Assembly: GCA_008668235.1 (NCBI GenBank)
Contig: RQCP01000022.1
Span: forward strand, 1-29,063
Origin: Collinsella aerofaciens
Lineage (GTDB): Bacteria > Actinomycetota > Coriobacteriia > Coriobacteriales > Coriobacteriaceae
Reading direction: 5' to 3'
Length of the DNA stretch: 29,063 nucleotides
Positions within the stretch are counted from its first letter, which is position 1. Each line of letters begins with the position of its first letter. The position numbers were made by a program, and so were the translations under genes. Shown one piece after another: positions 8,554 to 17,150 of this stretch. The notes beneath the pieces are model-generated. The model had not been told where the DNA came from, ran no database searches, and was given only the letters and a program-made list of their open reading frames with translations.

Positions 8554-9642
8554 CTACCTTTCCGTGCAGCTAATGCAGGGGTCGATGGTCAGGATAATCA
8601 TGGGAACGTTGGCAAGGAGTACGCCCTGCAGCGCATGCGTCAGACCCGCCAAGTTTTGCGACGTTGGCGTGCGCACGCGGAAACGGTCCAGGTTCTTGGT
8701 GCCGTTGCCGCGCACATAGTAATACGCCTCGCCGCGCGGCTGCTCAATCACAACCTCGCCGCGCGCGCCGTCGGCCGGCGTAAGCTTGGTGCGCCCGCCA
8801 ATCCCGTCGTGCGGAATCTTGCCCACAAGCTCCTTAATGATGTCCATGGCCTGCGTGACCTCGGCGCAACGCACCTGGCAGCGGGCATAGCAATCGCCAT
8901 CGGTAGCAACGATGGGCTCAAACGCAGCCAGATCCGCATAGGCACCGTCGTCAAACATGCGCACGTCGTAATCCACGCCCGATGCGCGCCCAAACGGACC
9001 GACCATCGAAAGCTCCAGCGCGTCTTTCTTGCTAATCATGCCCACGCCATGCAGGCGCTCGCCGCAGCTGTTGTCGTCCAAAAACGTATGCACCAGGGCC
9101 TCGTAGTCAGGACGCATGGCATCGAGCGTCTGGACAATGCCCGCCAGCTCGGAGTCCTCGATATCGTGCTTAAGGCCGCCGATCTCGTTAATCGACAGAA
9201 TCACGCGCCCGCCGCAAGTGCTCTCAAAAATCTTGAGTATCTGCTCGCGCAGGGTCCATGACCGATAGAACAGCGCCTCAAAGCCAAAGGTGTCGGCGAG
9301 CAGACCCAGCCACAGCAGATGCGAGTGAATGCGCGAAAGCTCGTGCAGAATGGTGCGGATATACTGCACGCGACCAGGCACCTCGATGCCGAGCATGCGC
9401 TCGCAGGCGCTGGCATAGCCGCAGCTGTGGCCCACGGCGCAGATGCCGCAGATGCGCTCGGCGATGTAGCCAAACTGATGCATGTCGCGCTTTTCGGTGA
9501 GCTTCTCGAGCCCGCGGTGCACAAAGCCGATCTGAGGAATTGCCTCGATGACGCGGTCATCCTCGATCACCAGGTCCAGATGAAGCGGCTCGGGCAGCAC
9601 CGGGTGCTGCGGGCCAAACGGAATAACGGAGCGATGTGCCAT
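8554..9642 (-). CDS. echE: Ech [NiFe]-hydrogenase large (catalytic) subunit EchE
   Basis: A 362-residue group 4 [NiFe]-hydrogenase large subunit, homologous to NuoD, which makes or consumes H2. The nickel-binding cysteine pairs are both present: RICGIC at 63-68 and DPCISC at 354-359. These separate it from the complex I subunit, which lacks them. The N-terminal PFGPQHP motif is typical of the NuoD/HycE/EchE family. The protein ends CTER-stop, directly after the metal-binding motif, so there is no C-terminal propeptide for a maturation protease to remove. The start lies five bases after the echD stop, with GGAGG about ten bases upstream. No maturation (hyp) genes are in the window. Confidence 0.93.
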   Translation of the reverse strand: MAHRSVIPFGPQHPVLPEPLHLDLVIEDDRVIEAIPQIGFVHRGLEKLTEKRDMHQFGYIAERICGICAVGHSCGYASACERMLGIEVPGRVQYIRTILHELSRIHSHLLWLGLLADTFGFEALFYRSWTLREQILKIFESTCGGRVILSINEIGGLKHDIEDSELAGIVQTLDAMRPDYEALVHTFLDDNSCGERLHGVGMISKKDALELSMVGPFGRASGVDYDVRMFDDGAYADLAAFEPIVATDGDCYARCQVRCAEVTQAMDIIKELVGKIPHDGIGGRTKLTPADGARGEVVIEQPRGEAYYYVRGNGTKNLDRFRVRTPTSQNLAGLTHALQGVLLANVPMIILTIDPCISCTER

Positions 9643-9647
9643 GGACC

Positions 9648-10367
9648 TTACGCCTCCTTTTTCTGCTTGTCGCGGGCGGCCTTGGCGGCAAGCGCCGCGC
9701 GGACCTTGGCCGCTTTCTCGGGATCCATGGCGGCGAGCTTTGCCTCCATCTCAGCCGCCTTGAGCGCGGCCTTGGCAGCAGTTTCATCGTGCTGAGCATC
9801 GGAGCCGGCAGCCGCAGCGGACTGGGCGCTCGCCGCAGCCGAAGCATCGCCGGCACTCGCAGCGCTCTCCCCTGCAGCAGCCGCAGCCGCGGCGGACTTC
9901 TCGGCAGCGGCCTTGCGCGCCTTGGCCTCGGCGGCGGCACGCACCTTCATGGCCTTCTCGCGCGCGGCCTTCACCTCGGGCGTGATAACGCTCATGGGTT
10001 CGGCAGTCGAGACCTGGTAGAAAAAGCCCTTAAAGTCGATCTGCATGTCGGTGATGGCAAGACCAAACAGGTCGTGCGCCTCGTTTTCAAACGGGAATAC
10101 CGCCGGATAGTACGAGCTGATGGACGGAATCTCCTGGTACTGGTCGATACCCTCGACCACCAGATTCTCAATCGCATAGTTTCCGTCCCGCGCGGTCTGC
10201 TCCTGAGCAGCACGAACGTTGATAAACGTATAGACCAAGCGATACGTGCCGTCGTCGACGTTGCGCTCGGCGTGCATTTGCACAAAGCGCGCGCCGACGC
10301 CCTTGAGCACCTGAACATGCGGCAGGAGCTCGTCGATCCCGACGGTGGTATAGATAGCCTTTTGCAT
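9648..10367 (-). CDS. echD: Ech hydrogenase NuoC-like subunit EchD with long Ala-rich tail
   Basis: A 239-residue protein whose first 127 residues form a NuoC/30-kDa-type domain ending in the family signature FPFENEAHDLFGL (91-103). This subunit packs against the catalytic subunit. Residues 128-239 form an unusual tail of Ala, Lys and Glu with few hydrophobic residues, predicted by eye to be one or two long charged helices. EchD and NuoC proteins normally lack this, so the tail nearly doubles the length. Its ATG overlaps the echC stop by one base (TAATG), indicating translational coupling. The role of the tail is unknown; it might be a spacer or docking surface. Confidence 0.87.
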   Translation of the reverse strand: MQKAIYTTVGIDELLPHVQVLKGVGARFVQMHAERNVDDGTYRLVYTFINVRAAQEQTARDGNYAIENLVVEGIDQYQEIPSISSYYPAVFPFENEAHDLFGLAITDMQIDFKGFFYQVSTAEPMSVITPEVKAAREKAMKVRAAAEAKARKAAAEKSAAAAAAAGESAASAGDASAAASAQSAAAAGSDAQHDETAAKAALKAAEMEAKLAAMDPEKAAKVRAALAAKAARDKQKKEA

Positions 10368-10948
10368 TACTTGGCCTCCTTTGCAGCGGCGGGCGCACCG
10401 TCAGCCGCGCCTGCGTCGACACCGGCCCCGGCCCCCGCAGCAGCTACAAACCCGTCCTCGCCTAGCTCAACGCCACCATCCCAGGTAGCGGCGCCGCCCA
10501 CGGTAAGCGGGTCACCGCCAGCGCGCATCACGGCCTCCTTCTGGTCCAGAATGCCGCACGCCTCCACAATGGCGTCGATCACCGTCTCGGGGCGAATGGC
10601 GCACCCGGGCGCGTACACGTCCACGGGAATCGCGCGGTCCACGCCGCCGATCACGTTATAGGCATCGCGGAACACGCCGCCCGAACACGCGCAGATGCCG
10701 CAGGCCACCACGCACTTGGGCTCGAGCATCTGGTTGTAGATCTGGCGCACGACGGGCAGGTTCTGGGCATTGACCGACCCCGTCACCAAAAAGATATCCG
10801 CATGCTTGGGGTTGCCAGTGTTGACCACGCCAAAGCGCTCCGCATCGAACAGCGGCGTGAGCGAGGCCAGCACCTCGATATCGCATCCGTTGCAACTCGA
10901 GCCGTCGTAATGAATAACCCACGGCGAGCGCGACATTTTATGATCCAT
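10367..10948 (-). CDS. echC: Ech hydrogenase small (NuoB-like, [4Fe-4S]) subunit EchC
   Basis: A 193-residue electron-transfer subunit homologous to NuoB/PSST, holding the [4Fe-4S] cluster nearest the NiFe site. The likely ligands are C19 and C22 (SSCNGCD), C86 (GICACSGG) and C116 (APGCAIRPE). The conserved part ends near residue 135. The last 58 residues are Gly/Ala/Asp-rich and low-complexity, and EchC proteins do not usually have this. The start has GGAGG eight bases upstream and lies 12 bases after the fused EchA-EchB gene. An alternative start at the second Met (residue 5) cannot be excluded. Confidence 0.92.
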   Translation of the reverse strand: MDHKMSRSPWVIHYDGSSCNGCDIEVLASLTPLFDAERFGVVNTGNPKHADIFLVTGSVNAQNLPVVRQIYNQMLEPKCVVACGICACSGGVFRDAYNVIGGVDRAIPVDVYAPGCAIRPETVIDAIVEACGILDQKEAVMRAGGDPLTVGGAATWDGGVELGEDGFVAAAGAGAGVDAGAADGAPAAAKEAK

Positions 10949-10960
10949 GGATGCTGCCTC

Positions 10961-13843
10961 CTAAATAAACACATCGACGAGTATGGGCATAAGGTTGAGC
11001 AGGCCAAACACCAGCGCCACGCCCCATCCGAGCCTAAAGCAGCTGCGCCAGGTGCTGCGTGCGAAGGTGTTGTCGATCAGGACCTCGACAAAATACGTCG
11101 CGACCATCACGACCAGGGCTACAACCCAGCTCACGGGGTTGTCCCAGACAAAGAACATGCCCACCCACATCAAAAACAGCACGGTCTCGCACCAGTGCAT
11201 AAGGGTCATCTTGGCCAGCGTGCCGCCGCTCATCTCGGTGGCGACGCCCTGGACGATCTCCTGATGCGCATGATGCGAGTACGAAAGGTCAAACGGCGAC
11301 TTGCGCAGCTTGATGGTGAGCACCGCGAGCAGCGCAAGGAAAATGGGCGCGCTGTACACGATGATGGGAGCCGACTGCCCCGTTACGGCGATGGAATCGA
11401 AGCTGTCGGTGGCAAGATACAGGCCCACACTCATCAGCAAAACGGCGGGCTCGTAACTCATAACCTGCAGCAACTCACGATCGGCGCCGACCTGGGCAAA
11501 CGGACTTTGCGTCGAGGCGGACGCCAGCACCACAAAGATCGCGGCGAGCGTCACCATAAAAGCGCACAGCAGCGTGTTGGAACCCGACACAAAGATGCCG
11601 CCGCCCACCACGGTAAAGATGAGCGCGCACGCCATGTAGGTATCGTCCATGGTGTTTACGCTGGCAGGGGCTTTGCGCAGGAGCTTGGCAACGTCGTAGA
11701 AGGGCTGCAGCAGGCGCGGGCCCACGCGGCCCTGCATGCGGGCCGAAAGCTTACGGTCAAGACCGTCGATCAGACCGCCCACAAGCGGCGCCAGCAAGGC
11801 AAACGCCACGGTGCCAATAAAAATGCCCACGACGCCCGAACCTTCAAAATACTTGCCGCGCAGCACCGAGGGCGCGCTCATGGCAAGTCTCTCGGGCCCA
11901 ATCCACGCGCAACACAGCAGCGCAAACAAGATAATGCTGCAGCACACGACGCTACCCGCGGGGCCAATACGCTTCTCGCCAAGGGCGTCCTCCGAGTACC
12001 AATTGCGCTTTTCGGCCTTCACCTCGTGTCCCATCGAGCCGCGGAAATGGCGATATTTGTCGGTTCCCACACCCGAAAGGTACACGTTGACGTGCGGCTT
12101 GTTGCTCACGCGGAATGAAGTCAGCAGCACCACGGCGATAAACGCCACGATAACCACCATCAGATACATAGCGTCCTTGCCGATAACGTACGGCACGCGG
12201 CCAAACACCATGGCCAAGTAAGGCGACACCAGACCGCTCGAGATAATCGGAAACGCCACGCAGCACAGAATCAGCAACGCGGCGATGGTGTTGAGGGCCA
12301 TCCATTCGGTCTTATGGACATTGACCTCAACGTTTTGAGCCGTGGGGTCGACACCCGAAAGCTTGGCAAGCCACTTGCCCCAGAAGAAAAACGTCGCGGC
12401 CGAGCCAAAGGCCAGCACCATGATCATGAGCACGTTGCCAGTCTGCGCGAACGCCACCAGGGCGCCCCACTTGGACACGAGCATGCCAAACGGCGCCACG
12501 AACATGCCCATGATGCCCAGCATCATCAGGCGCGTCAGGTGCGGCATGCGGCTGAACATACCGTCCATGTCCTCGATATCGCGGCTGCCGATATGATGCT
12601 CGGCCGTGCCCACGCACAGGAACAGCAGCGACTTGGCCACCGTGTGGAACAGGATCAGGAAGATGGCCGCCCATACGGCCTCGGGCGCGCCGACACCCAG
12701 GCAGGCGCTGATGAGGCCCAAGTTGGAAATGGTGGAGTACGCGAGCACGCGTTTGGCGTTGCTCTGCGAGATGGCCATGAGGGCAGCGAGCAAAAACGTG
12801 ATGGCACCCACACTCGTAACCATAAAGCCGGTCACGGGATAGATGGCATAGAGTGGGCTCAGCTTGACCATCAGGAACACGCCGGCTTTGACCATGGTTG
12901 ACGAGTGCAGCAGGGCGCTCGTGGGCGTGGGGGCAACCATGGCACCCAACAGCCACGTGTGGAACGGCATCTGTGCGGCCTTGGTGAGCGCGGCGAGCGA
13001 CAACAGAATGACCGGCATCACCAGCAGCGCAGATTGCGCGGTTCCGGCGCCGGAAAGCTCGATCATGCCCGAGATGGTCAGCGGCATGCTGTTAACGTGC
13101 AGGTACATGAGTCCGGCCAAAAACGCGATACCGCCCAGCATGTTGAGGATGATCTGGGTGAAGGCGTTCTTGATGGCCTCGGGCGTGCGCGTGTAGCCAA
13201 TCATAAGGAACGAGCACACGGTGGTGATTTCCCAGCCGCAGAACAGCCACTCAAGGTCGTCGCTCGTCACGATGACGAACATGGCTGAGAGGAACAGGAA
13301 CATAAGCGCCAGGAACTGCGGGCGACGGTCGGGCGCGGTCTGCCCGCGCAGCGCAGCCTCGTGCTCGTCGTGGGCCTGGAAGTCCTTCATGTAGCCCAGG
13401 GCATACACGCAGATAAGGCTGCCGACGATGCCGACGGCGAGGACCATGATCACGCTCATGTAGTCCAGGTAGAGCGGGGTTGCGGTGACGGCTTCGGTCG
13501 CGGGCAGCGTCATGGCTGCAAAGGCGAGCGAGCCCACCAACTGGACTACGCTGAGCACCGTGGTGAGCGCGTTCCTATATTTGTGCGCGTTGTACAGGAT
13601 GACGGCGCACAGGATGACGTCGATAACGGAACTGATGATCGAGGGCACATGCGAGGTGCCGGGGGCAACCTCAAAGCTCTGCGGACCCGTGCCAAAAAAC
13701 ATGACGGCGACTACAACTGTCACCGCCATAATAATGCCGGAGCCTATGAGCCCCACCGCATCGCGGGTGCGGTCACCGCGCGCGAGCAGCATGCCCAGCG
13801 CCGGTACCAGCGGAAACAGGGTAAGGAAATACAGTAGCGTCAT
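10961..13843 (-). CDS. echA-echB: Fused EchA-EchB membrane subunit (NuoL-like antiporter + NuoH-like)
   Basis: A single 960-residue reading frame joins two membrane subunits usually encoded separately. Residues 1 to about 640 are a NuoL/EchA antiporter-type subunit, with the proton-antiporter signature around KAAQMPFHTWLLGAM and APTPTSALLHSSTMVKAG and a charged Glu in the LFCGWEITT helix. From about 671 to 960 the protein is NuoH/EchB, with RKLSARMQGRVGPRLLQP, the quinone-site-like FAQVGADRELLQ, and HHAHQEIVQG. Between them, about 30 residues include one or two membrane helices, which would set the topology of the join. The first gene of the operon, it begins ATG with GGGGGAG about seven bases upstream. 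TATAAC at about 13884-13889 is a possible -10, with no clear -35. The protein pumps ions in association with the hydrogenase. Confidence 0.93.
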   Translation of the reverse strand: MTLLYFLTLFPLVPALGMLLARGDRTRDAVGLIGSGIIMAVTVVVAVMFFGTGPQSFEVAPGTSHVPSIISSVIDVILCAVILYNAHKYRNALTTVLSVVQLVGSLAFAAMTLPATEAVTATPLYLDYMSVIMVLAVGIVGSLICVYALGYMKDFQAHDEHEAALRGQTAPDRRPQFLALMFLFLSAMFVIVTSDDLEWLFCGWEITTVCSFLMIGYTRTPEAIKNAFTQIILNMLGGIAFLAGLMYLHVNSMPLTISGMIELSGAGTAQSALLVMPVILLSLAALTKAAQMPFHTWLLGAMVAPTPTSALLHSSTMVKAGVFLMVKLSPLYAIYPVTGFMVTSVGAITFLLAALMAISQSNAKRVLAYSTISNLGLISACLGVGAPEAVWAAIFLILFHTVAKSLLFLCVGTAEHHIGSRDIEDMDGMFSRMPHLTRLMMLGIMGMFVAPFGMLVSKWGALVAFAQTGNVLMIMVLAFGSAATFFFWGKWLAKLSGVDPTAQNVEVNVHKTEWMALNTIAALLILCCVAFPIISSGLVSPYLAMVFGRVPYVIGKDAMYLMVVIVAFIAVVLLTSFRVSNKPHVNVYLSGVGTDKYRHFRGSMGHEVKAEKRNWYSEDALGEKRIGPAGSVVCCSIILFALLCCAWIGPERLAMSAPSVLRGKYFEGSGVVGIFIGTVAFALLAPLVGGLIDGLDRKLSARMQGRVGPRLLQPFYDVAKLLRKAPASVNTMDDTYMACALIFTVVGGGIFVSGSNTLLCAFMVTLAAIFVVLASASTQSPFAQVGADRELLQVMSYEPAVLLMSVGLYLATDSFDSIAVTGQSAPIIVYSAPIFLALLAVLTIKLRKSPFDLSYSHHAHQEIVQGVATEMSGGTLAKMTLMHWCETVLFLMWVGMFFVWDNPVSWVVALVVMVATYFVEVLIDNTFARSTWRSCFRLGWGVALVFGLLNLMPILVDVFI

Positions 13844-14092
13844 ACCATCACTCCCCCATGCAAAAACGCTGCAATTGTTTAACGTTATAGCTCAATTACG
13901 GGGTTGCGGTGGCAGGTTTTCGGTCAACTGGGGAGTTTTAGGCGTACGGGGCAAGGGCACGTCCGCTTTGGAGCAGTGGGGCGACGCCCCCCTATCGCAG
14001 CGACAGGCGCGCGGGCCACTGCGCGCGGTTTATTGGCCACTTTGGAGGATGTCCCGACAGGCTCGCGCCGGTCCAAAAAGTTGGCGCGGCAA

Positions 14093-14117
14093 GAAAAATG
14101 CGCCCCTATGGGCGCAC
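14093..14117 (-). terminator. Rho-independent terminator of the orfA-like gene
   Basis: Read on the minus strand, the stem GCGCCC-ATA-GGGGCGC is followed by ATTTTTCTT, 12 or more bases after the stop codon at 14129. The stem plus T run is classical. Confidence 0.75.
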
Positions 14118-14128
14118 CATCCCGTTTG

Positions 14129-14524
14129 CTATTCCGCCTTTTTAACGCGCGGCTTGCGACCGCGCGGCTTATCGACCAGTGCGGCCTCACCGCTCTCGCG
14201 GTACTGACGGCACCAAGCCTTGACCGAAGACTCGCTGGGAATCTTGTGCTTGATCATGGCCTCGCGAACCGTCAAGCCGTTTTCCAGACGGTCCTTAACC
14301 ACAGCGAGCTTTACGTCGTACGAGTAGGTGTGATGATGCGAACCGGCATTGAGAACGGCGTCGGCACCGCCCACGGCATACGCGCGGGCCCACTGACGAG
14401 CCGTGGCCTGGGGAATGCCAAGCTCCGCGGCGAGAGCGCGATGACCGACCCCCTCTTGGAGGATCTCGACGGCGCGCTGCCTAACCTCGGGCGCATGCGT
14501 GCGAGTCCTAGTTGCTTCCGACAT
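14129..14524 (-). CDS. Orphan IS150/IS3 OrfA-like double helix-turn-helix protein
   Basis: A 131-residue basic DNA-binding protein with two helix-turn-helix units: about residues 15-50 (RQRAVEIL...LGIPQATARQWARAY) and about 65-110 (LTVREAMIKHKIPSESSVKAWCRQYRESGEAALV). The pattern resembles the N-terminal two-thirds of IS150-type OrfA. The usual C-terminal leucine-zipper segment is absent and no OrfB integrase frame follows. It has its own terminator and an AT-rich upstream region. I chose ATG 14524, with AAGAAG eight bases upstream; a GTG at 14533 would add three residues. It may be a transposon remnant or a domesticated regulator. Confidence 0.7.
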   Translation of the reverse strand: MSEATRTRTHAPEVRQRAVEILQEGVGHRALAAELGIPQATARQWARAYAVGGADAVLNAGSHHHTYSYDVKLAVVKDRLENGLTVREAMIKHKIPSESSVKAWCRQYRESGEAALVDKPRGRKPRVKKAE

Positions 14525-14861
14525 ACCTGCCACTTCTTAGCCTTAGCCGTTAATCTGCTTTCTTACGTGCAAGTTAGATAGTAGCATTTTACTGTTTGCT
14601 CAAAGCAGTTAATTAAAATAGACGCGGCGTTATCTGGGCATTTGGCACCAAATTACGACATTTCTTTATCGATTATTTACGCTGGTAGCTGACTCGCAGC
14701 TAATCGTCATTCGCTTGTCAACAAAATTGGCATCTCTTTATGTCCTTTGGTATAGAGGATATAGTTATTAACCCCTCCCCCAATATTTTTGAGTGATCTG
14801 CAAGGCAGTAGACGTCCTCACTCCTCATGATTACCGCGCATTGCCATTCATCGGAGCAAAA
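14525..14861. other. AT-rich intergenic region
   Basis: About 340 bases, much richer in A and T than the flanking genes. It must hold the promoter of the orfA-like gene, read leftward, but I cannot pick a convincing -35/-10 pair. I see no RNA gene, no repeat and no terminal inverted repeats that would mark an insertion sequence around the orfA-like gene. A 60-codon minus-strand frame (14718-14900) starts inside the terminator stem and is not credible. Confidence 0.5.
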
Positions 14862-14899
14862 CAAAAAGGGCGGGACCTGCTGCGCTTGCAGGCCCCGCA
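14862..14899 (-). terminator. Rho-independent terminator of the HGDR reductase gene
   Basis: The minus strand reads GCGGGGCCTGC, a short loop, GCAGGTCCCGC, then CCTTTTTG. This is a stem of about 11 bp with one mismatch plus a T run, 75 bases after the stop at 14974. Confidence 0.8.
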
Positions 14900-14973
14900 C
14901 CGGTTGACACCCGACGGGACACAGCCGGGCGAGACGGATCCGTGCTACCGCCCCGCCTGGCCGCGATGTTCAA

Positions 14974-17004
14974 CTACAGCTCGTTGGCCGCGTGATACGC
15001 CGTGCGAATGGCGCTCGCAATGTCGGCGGTGCGCTCACCCGAGCAGTCGCCCACGCAGGTCACGGGCACCGTCACGCCATCCAGGTCAAACGCGTTGGCC
15101 TTGGAGCCCACGGCCATCACCACGTAATCGCAGACGATCTTCACCGGCTCCTCGGCGCCGTCCTCGGTGGTGCGAACAGCCTCCACGCCCTCGTCGGTAA
15201 TGGCGGTCAGGCGGGTATTAACATGCTGCTCCACGTTGTGCTCTGCAAAGTCGCTCATAATCAGCGGCAGAATGGTCTCGGACTCGCCCGCGGCAATCTT
15301 GTCGAGCATCTCCACGATCGCCACCTCGCAGCCGTGCTGCAGCAGGTACTCGGCAGTCTCGGTGCCCACCAGGCCGCCGCCAATGACGGCGACGCGGCCG
15401 CTGAGCTCCACCTTGCCGGCCAGCACGTCCCAGCTCGAGACGACCTTCTCCGAATCGGCACCCGGAACGGGGATGACCACGTCGTGTGCGCCCACGGCCA
15501 CAATCGCAGCGTCGGCGGCGTTGAGGTCCTCAGCGGTAGCGGCATGGTTGAGCTCGACCTTCACGCCCAGGCCGGGCAAAATCTTCTCGTAGTACTCGAC
15601 CGAGCGCATGATCTCGTCCTTGCGCGGAGGCGCGGCCGCCAGCACAATCTGGCCGCCCAGATGATCGCTCGCCTCGTAGACGGTCACGTCGTAGCCGCGC
15701 TTGGCCGCCACGCGCGCGGCCTCCAGACCGGCGATGCCGCCGCCCACCACGGCGATCTTCTTGTCGCCCTCGCCCGGCTTAATGGCGATGGTTGCCTCAT
15801 CGCCGTTCTCGGCATTGAGCACGCACGAGATGTACTTGCGGTTTTGAATCGCATCGACGCAGCCCTTGTTGCAGTTGAGGCACTCGCGGATGGGCTCACC
15901 CGTGGCGGCCTTCAGCGCAATGTCGGGGTCGCACATGAGCGAGCGGCCATAGGCGATGATGTCGGCGGCGCCGTCTTCCAGAATCTTCTCGCCGGCCTCA
16001 ACCGAGACAACGCGGCCGACGGTTGCCACCGGCACGGAGACCAGGGCCTTGACGCGCTCGGCCACGGGCAGCGTCCAGTTGTAGGGCATGGCGCCCATGG
16101 GCGGAATGGTGTCGCCCATGTTGCCGGTGTGGTTGGCCTGTGCGACCTGAATCATATCGATGCCCGTACCCTCGAGCAGCTTGGCGAACTCGCAGGCCTC
16201 GTCGGGCTGCAGGCCACCCTTGCCGCGCGGCGTGCCGTCGGGGTTCTCCATGATCACGGGGAGCTTGTACTCCACCATCAGCTGCGGCGCGGCCTCCTTA
16301 ATGGCGGCGACGACCTCCAGCGCGTAGCGAACGCGGTTCTCGAACGAACCACCGTACTCGTCGGTGCGCTGGTTGAGGATGGCCGAGCACAGCGAACCCA
16401 CCAGGCGGTCGCCGTGGACCTCGATAGCGTCGATCCCGGCCTGCTGTGCGCGAGCGGCCGAGGCAGCGATGGCCTCCTTGATCTGGGTGAGCTGCTCTAC
16501 GCTCGCCTCGTTCACAAAGTGCTGCATGTCGTGATGCAGCTTGGCGTAGGCCTGGTTGCGGATCTCGTTGGACTCGGCCATCTTGGCGGCAAAGGTCTCC
16601 TCGTCGCCGGCGGCCTTGGCCTCCTGCGCGGCCTTGGCGGCGGCCATGGATCCCATGACCATGCGGCCGACACCGGGCACGTCGTACTCGGGGTGGAACA
16701 GCTGCAGCGCAACCTTGGCGCCGTACTTGTGAACGGCGTCGGCCAGCGCCTTAAACGTGGGAATCTGGGCGTCGGTCGCCAGCTTGGGCGTGGGGCTTGC
16801 GGTCATGACGGGGGCGACGTCGCCGATGACGATGTAGCTCACGCCGCCACGGGCCAGGCGCTCATAAAAAGCCAGGCTGCGCTCGCCGATGGAACCGTCG
16901 CGCTCCTCGTAGCCGGTGGTCAGCGGCGGGAACATAATGCGGTTCTTGAGCTCAAGGGGGCCAACCGTAATGGGCTGGAGCAGCTTGGATGCAGGTGCGG
17001 TCAT
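14974..17004 (-). CDS. OYE-family Fe-S/FAD ene-reductase with HGDR motif (possible bilirubin-reductase-like)
   Basis: A 676-residue flavoenzyme of the 2,4-dienoyl-CoA reductase / BaiCD / BilR superfamily. An FMN-binding TIM barrel (about 1-370) is followed by the [4Fe-4S] ligands C375, C378, C382 and C394 (C-x2-C-x3-C-x11-C), an FAD Rossmann motif VVGGGIAG (about 419-426) and an NAD(P) motif VIGGGLVG (about 540). The active-site loop reads HGDR (197-200) where dienoyl-CoA reductases have HGAHGY-like sequence. A charged helical insert of about 45 residues (about 113-158) replaces the usual loop. As I recall, HGDR marks the gut bilirubin reductase clade, so reduction of a tetrapyrrole or other conjugated double bond is plausible. 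The substrate is not proven. ATG 17004 was chosen because GAGAGG sits seven bases upstream; an ATG at 17010 is too close to it. Confidence 0.88.
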   Translation of the reverse strand: MTAPASKLLQPITVGPLELKNRIMFPPLTTGYEERDGSIGERSLAFYERLARGGVSYIVIGDVAPVMTASPTPKLATDAQIPTFKALADAVHKYGAKVALQLFHPEYDVPGVGRMVMGSMAAAKAAQEAKAAGDEETFAAKMAESNEIRNQAYAKLHHDMQHFVNEASVEQLTQIKEAIAASAARAQQAGIDAIEVHGDRLVGSLCSAILNQRTDEYGGSFENRVRYALEVVAAIKEAAPQLMVEYKLPVIMENPDGTPRGKGGLQPDEACEFAKLLEGTGIDMIQVAQANHTGNMGDTIPPMGAMPYNWTLPVAERVKALVSVPVATVGRVVSVEAGEKILEDGAADIIAYGRSLMCDPDIALKAATGEPIRECLNCNKGCVDAIQNRKYISCVLNAENGDEATIAIKPGEGDKKIAVVGGGIAGLEAARVAAKRGYDVTVYEASDHLGGQIVLAAAPPRKDEIMRSVEYYEKILPGLGVKVELNHAATAEDLNAADAAIVAVGAHDVVIPVPGADSEKVVSSWDVLAGKVELSGRVAVIGGGLVGTETAEYLLQHGCEVAIVEMLDKIAAGESETILPLIMSDFAEHNVEQHVNTRLTAITDEGVEAVRTTEDGAEEPVKIVCDYVVMAVGSKANAFDLDGVTVPVTCVGDCSGERTADIASAIRTAYHAANEL

Positions 17005-17150
17005 GGACATTCCTCTCTTGTAGGCGCGGCGGCGATGATGCCGCGTAGTTGTCTAGAGGATATGGCATGGGAATACAACAGCGCAACGGAAATCGGCGGA
17101 CAGCAGGTAGCGGCAGGTGGATGGGGATGGGCGGGGCGGCCCGTCGGTTT

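Noticed and set aside
7582..8573. Small frames across the nested hairpin elements
   Set aside because: They cross inverted-repeat arms in several frames, none conserved between copies A and B, with no ribosome-binding sites.
10802..12118. Plus-strand frame of 438 codons opposite echC and echAB
   Set aside because: It is His/Arg-rich with no domain and lies antisense to clear hydrogenase genes.
8205..13843. Respiratory complex I fragment
   Set aside because: The large subunit keeps both nickel-binding CxxC motifs and the order is exactly echABCDEF, so it is a hydrogenase.
14534..14700. Complete insertion sequence around the orfA-like gene
   Set aside because: No terminal inverted repeats, target duplication or OrfB frame could be found.
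14718..14900. Small 60-codon minus-strand gene
   Set aside because: Its start lies within the terminator stem of the reductase gene and it has no ribosome-binding site or recognisable motif.
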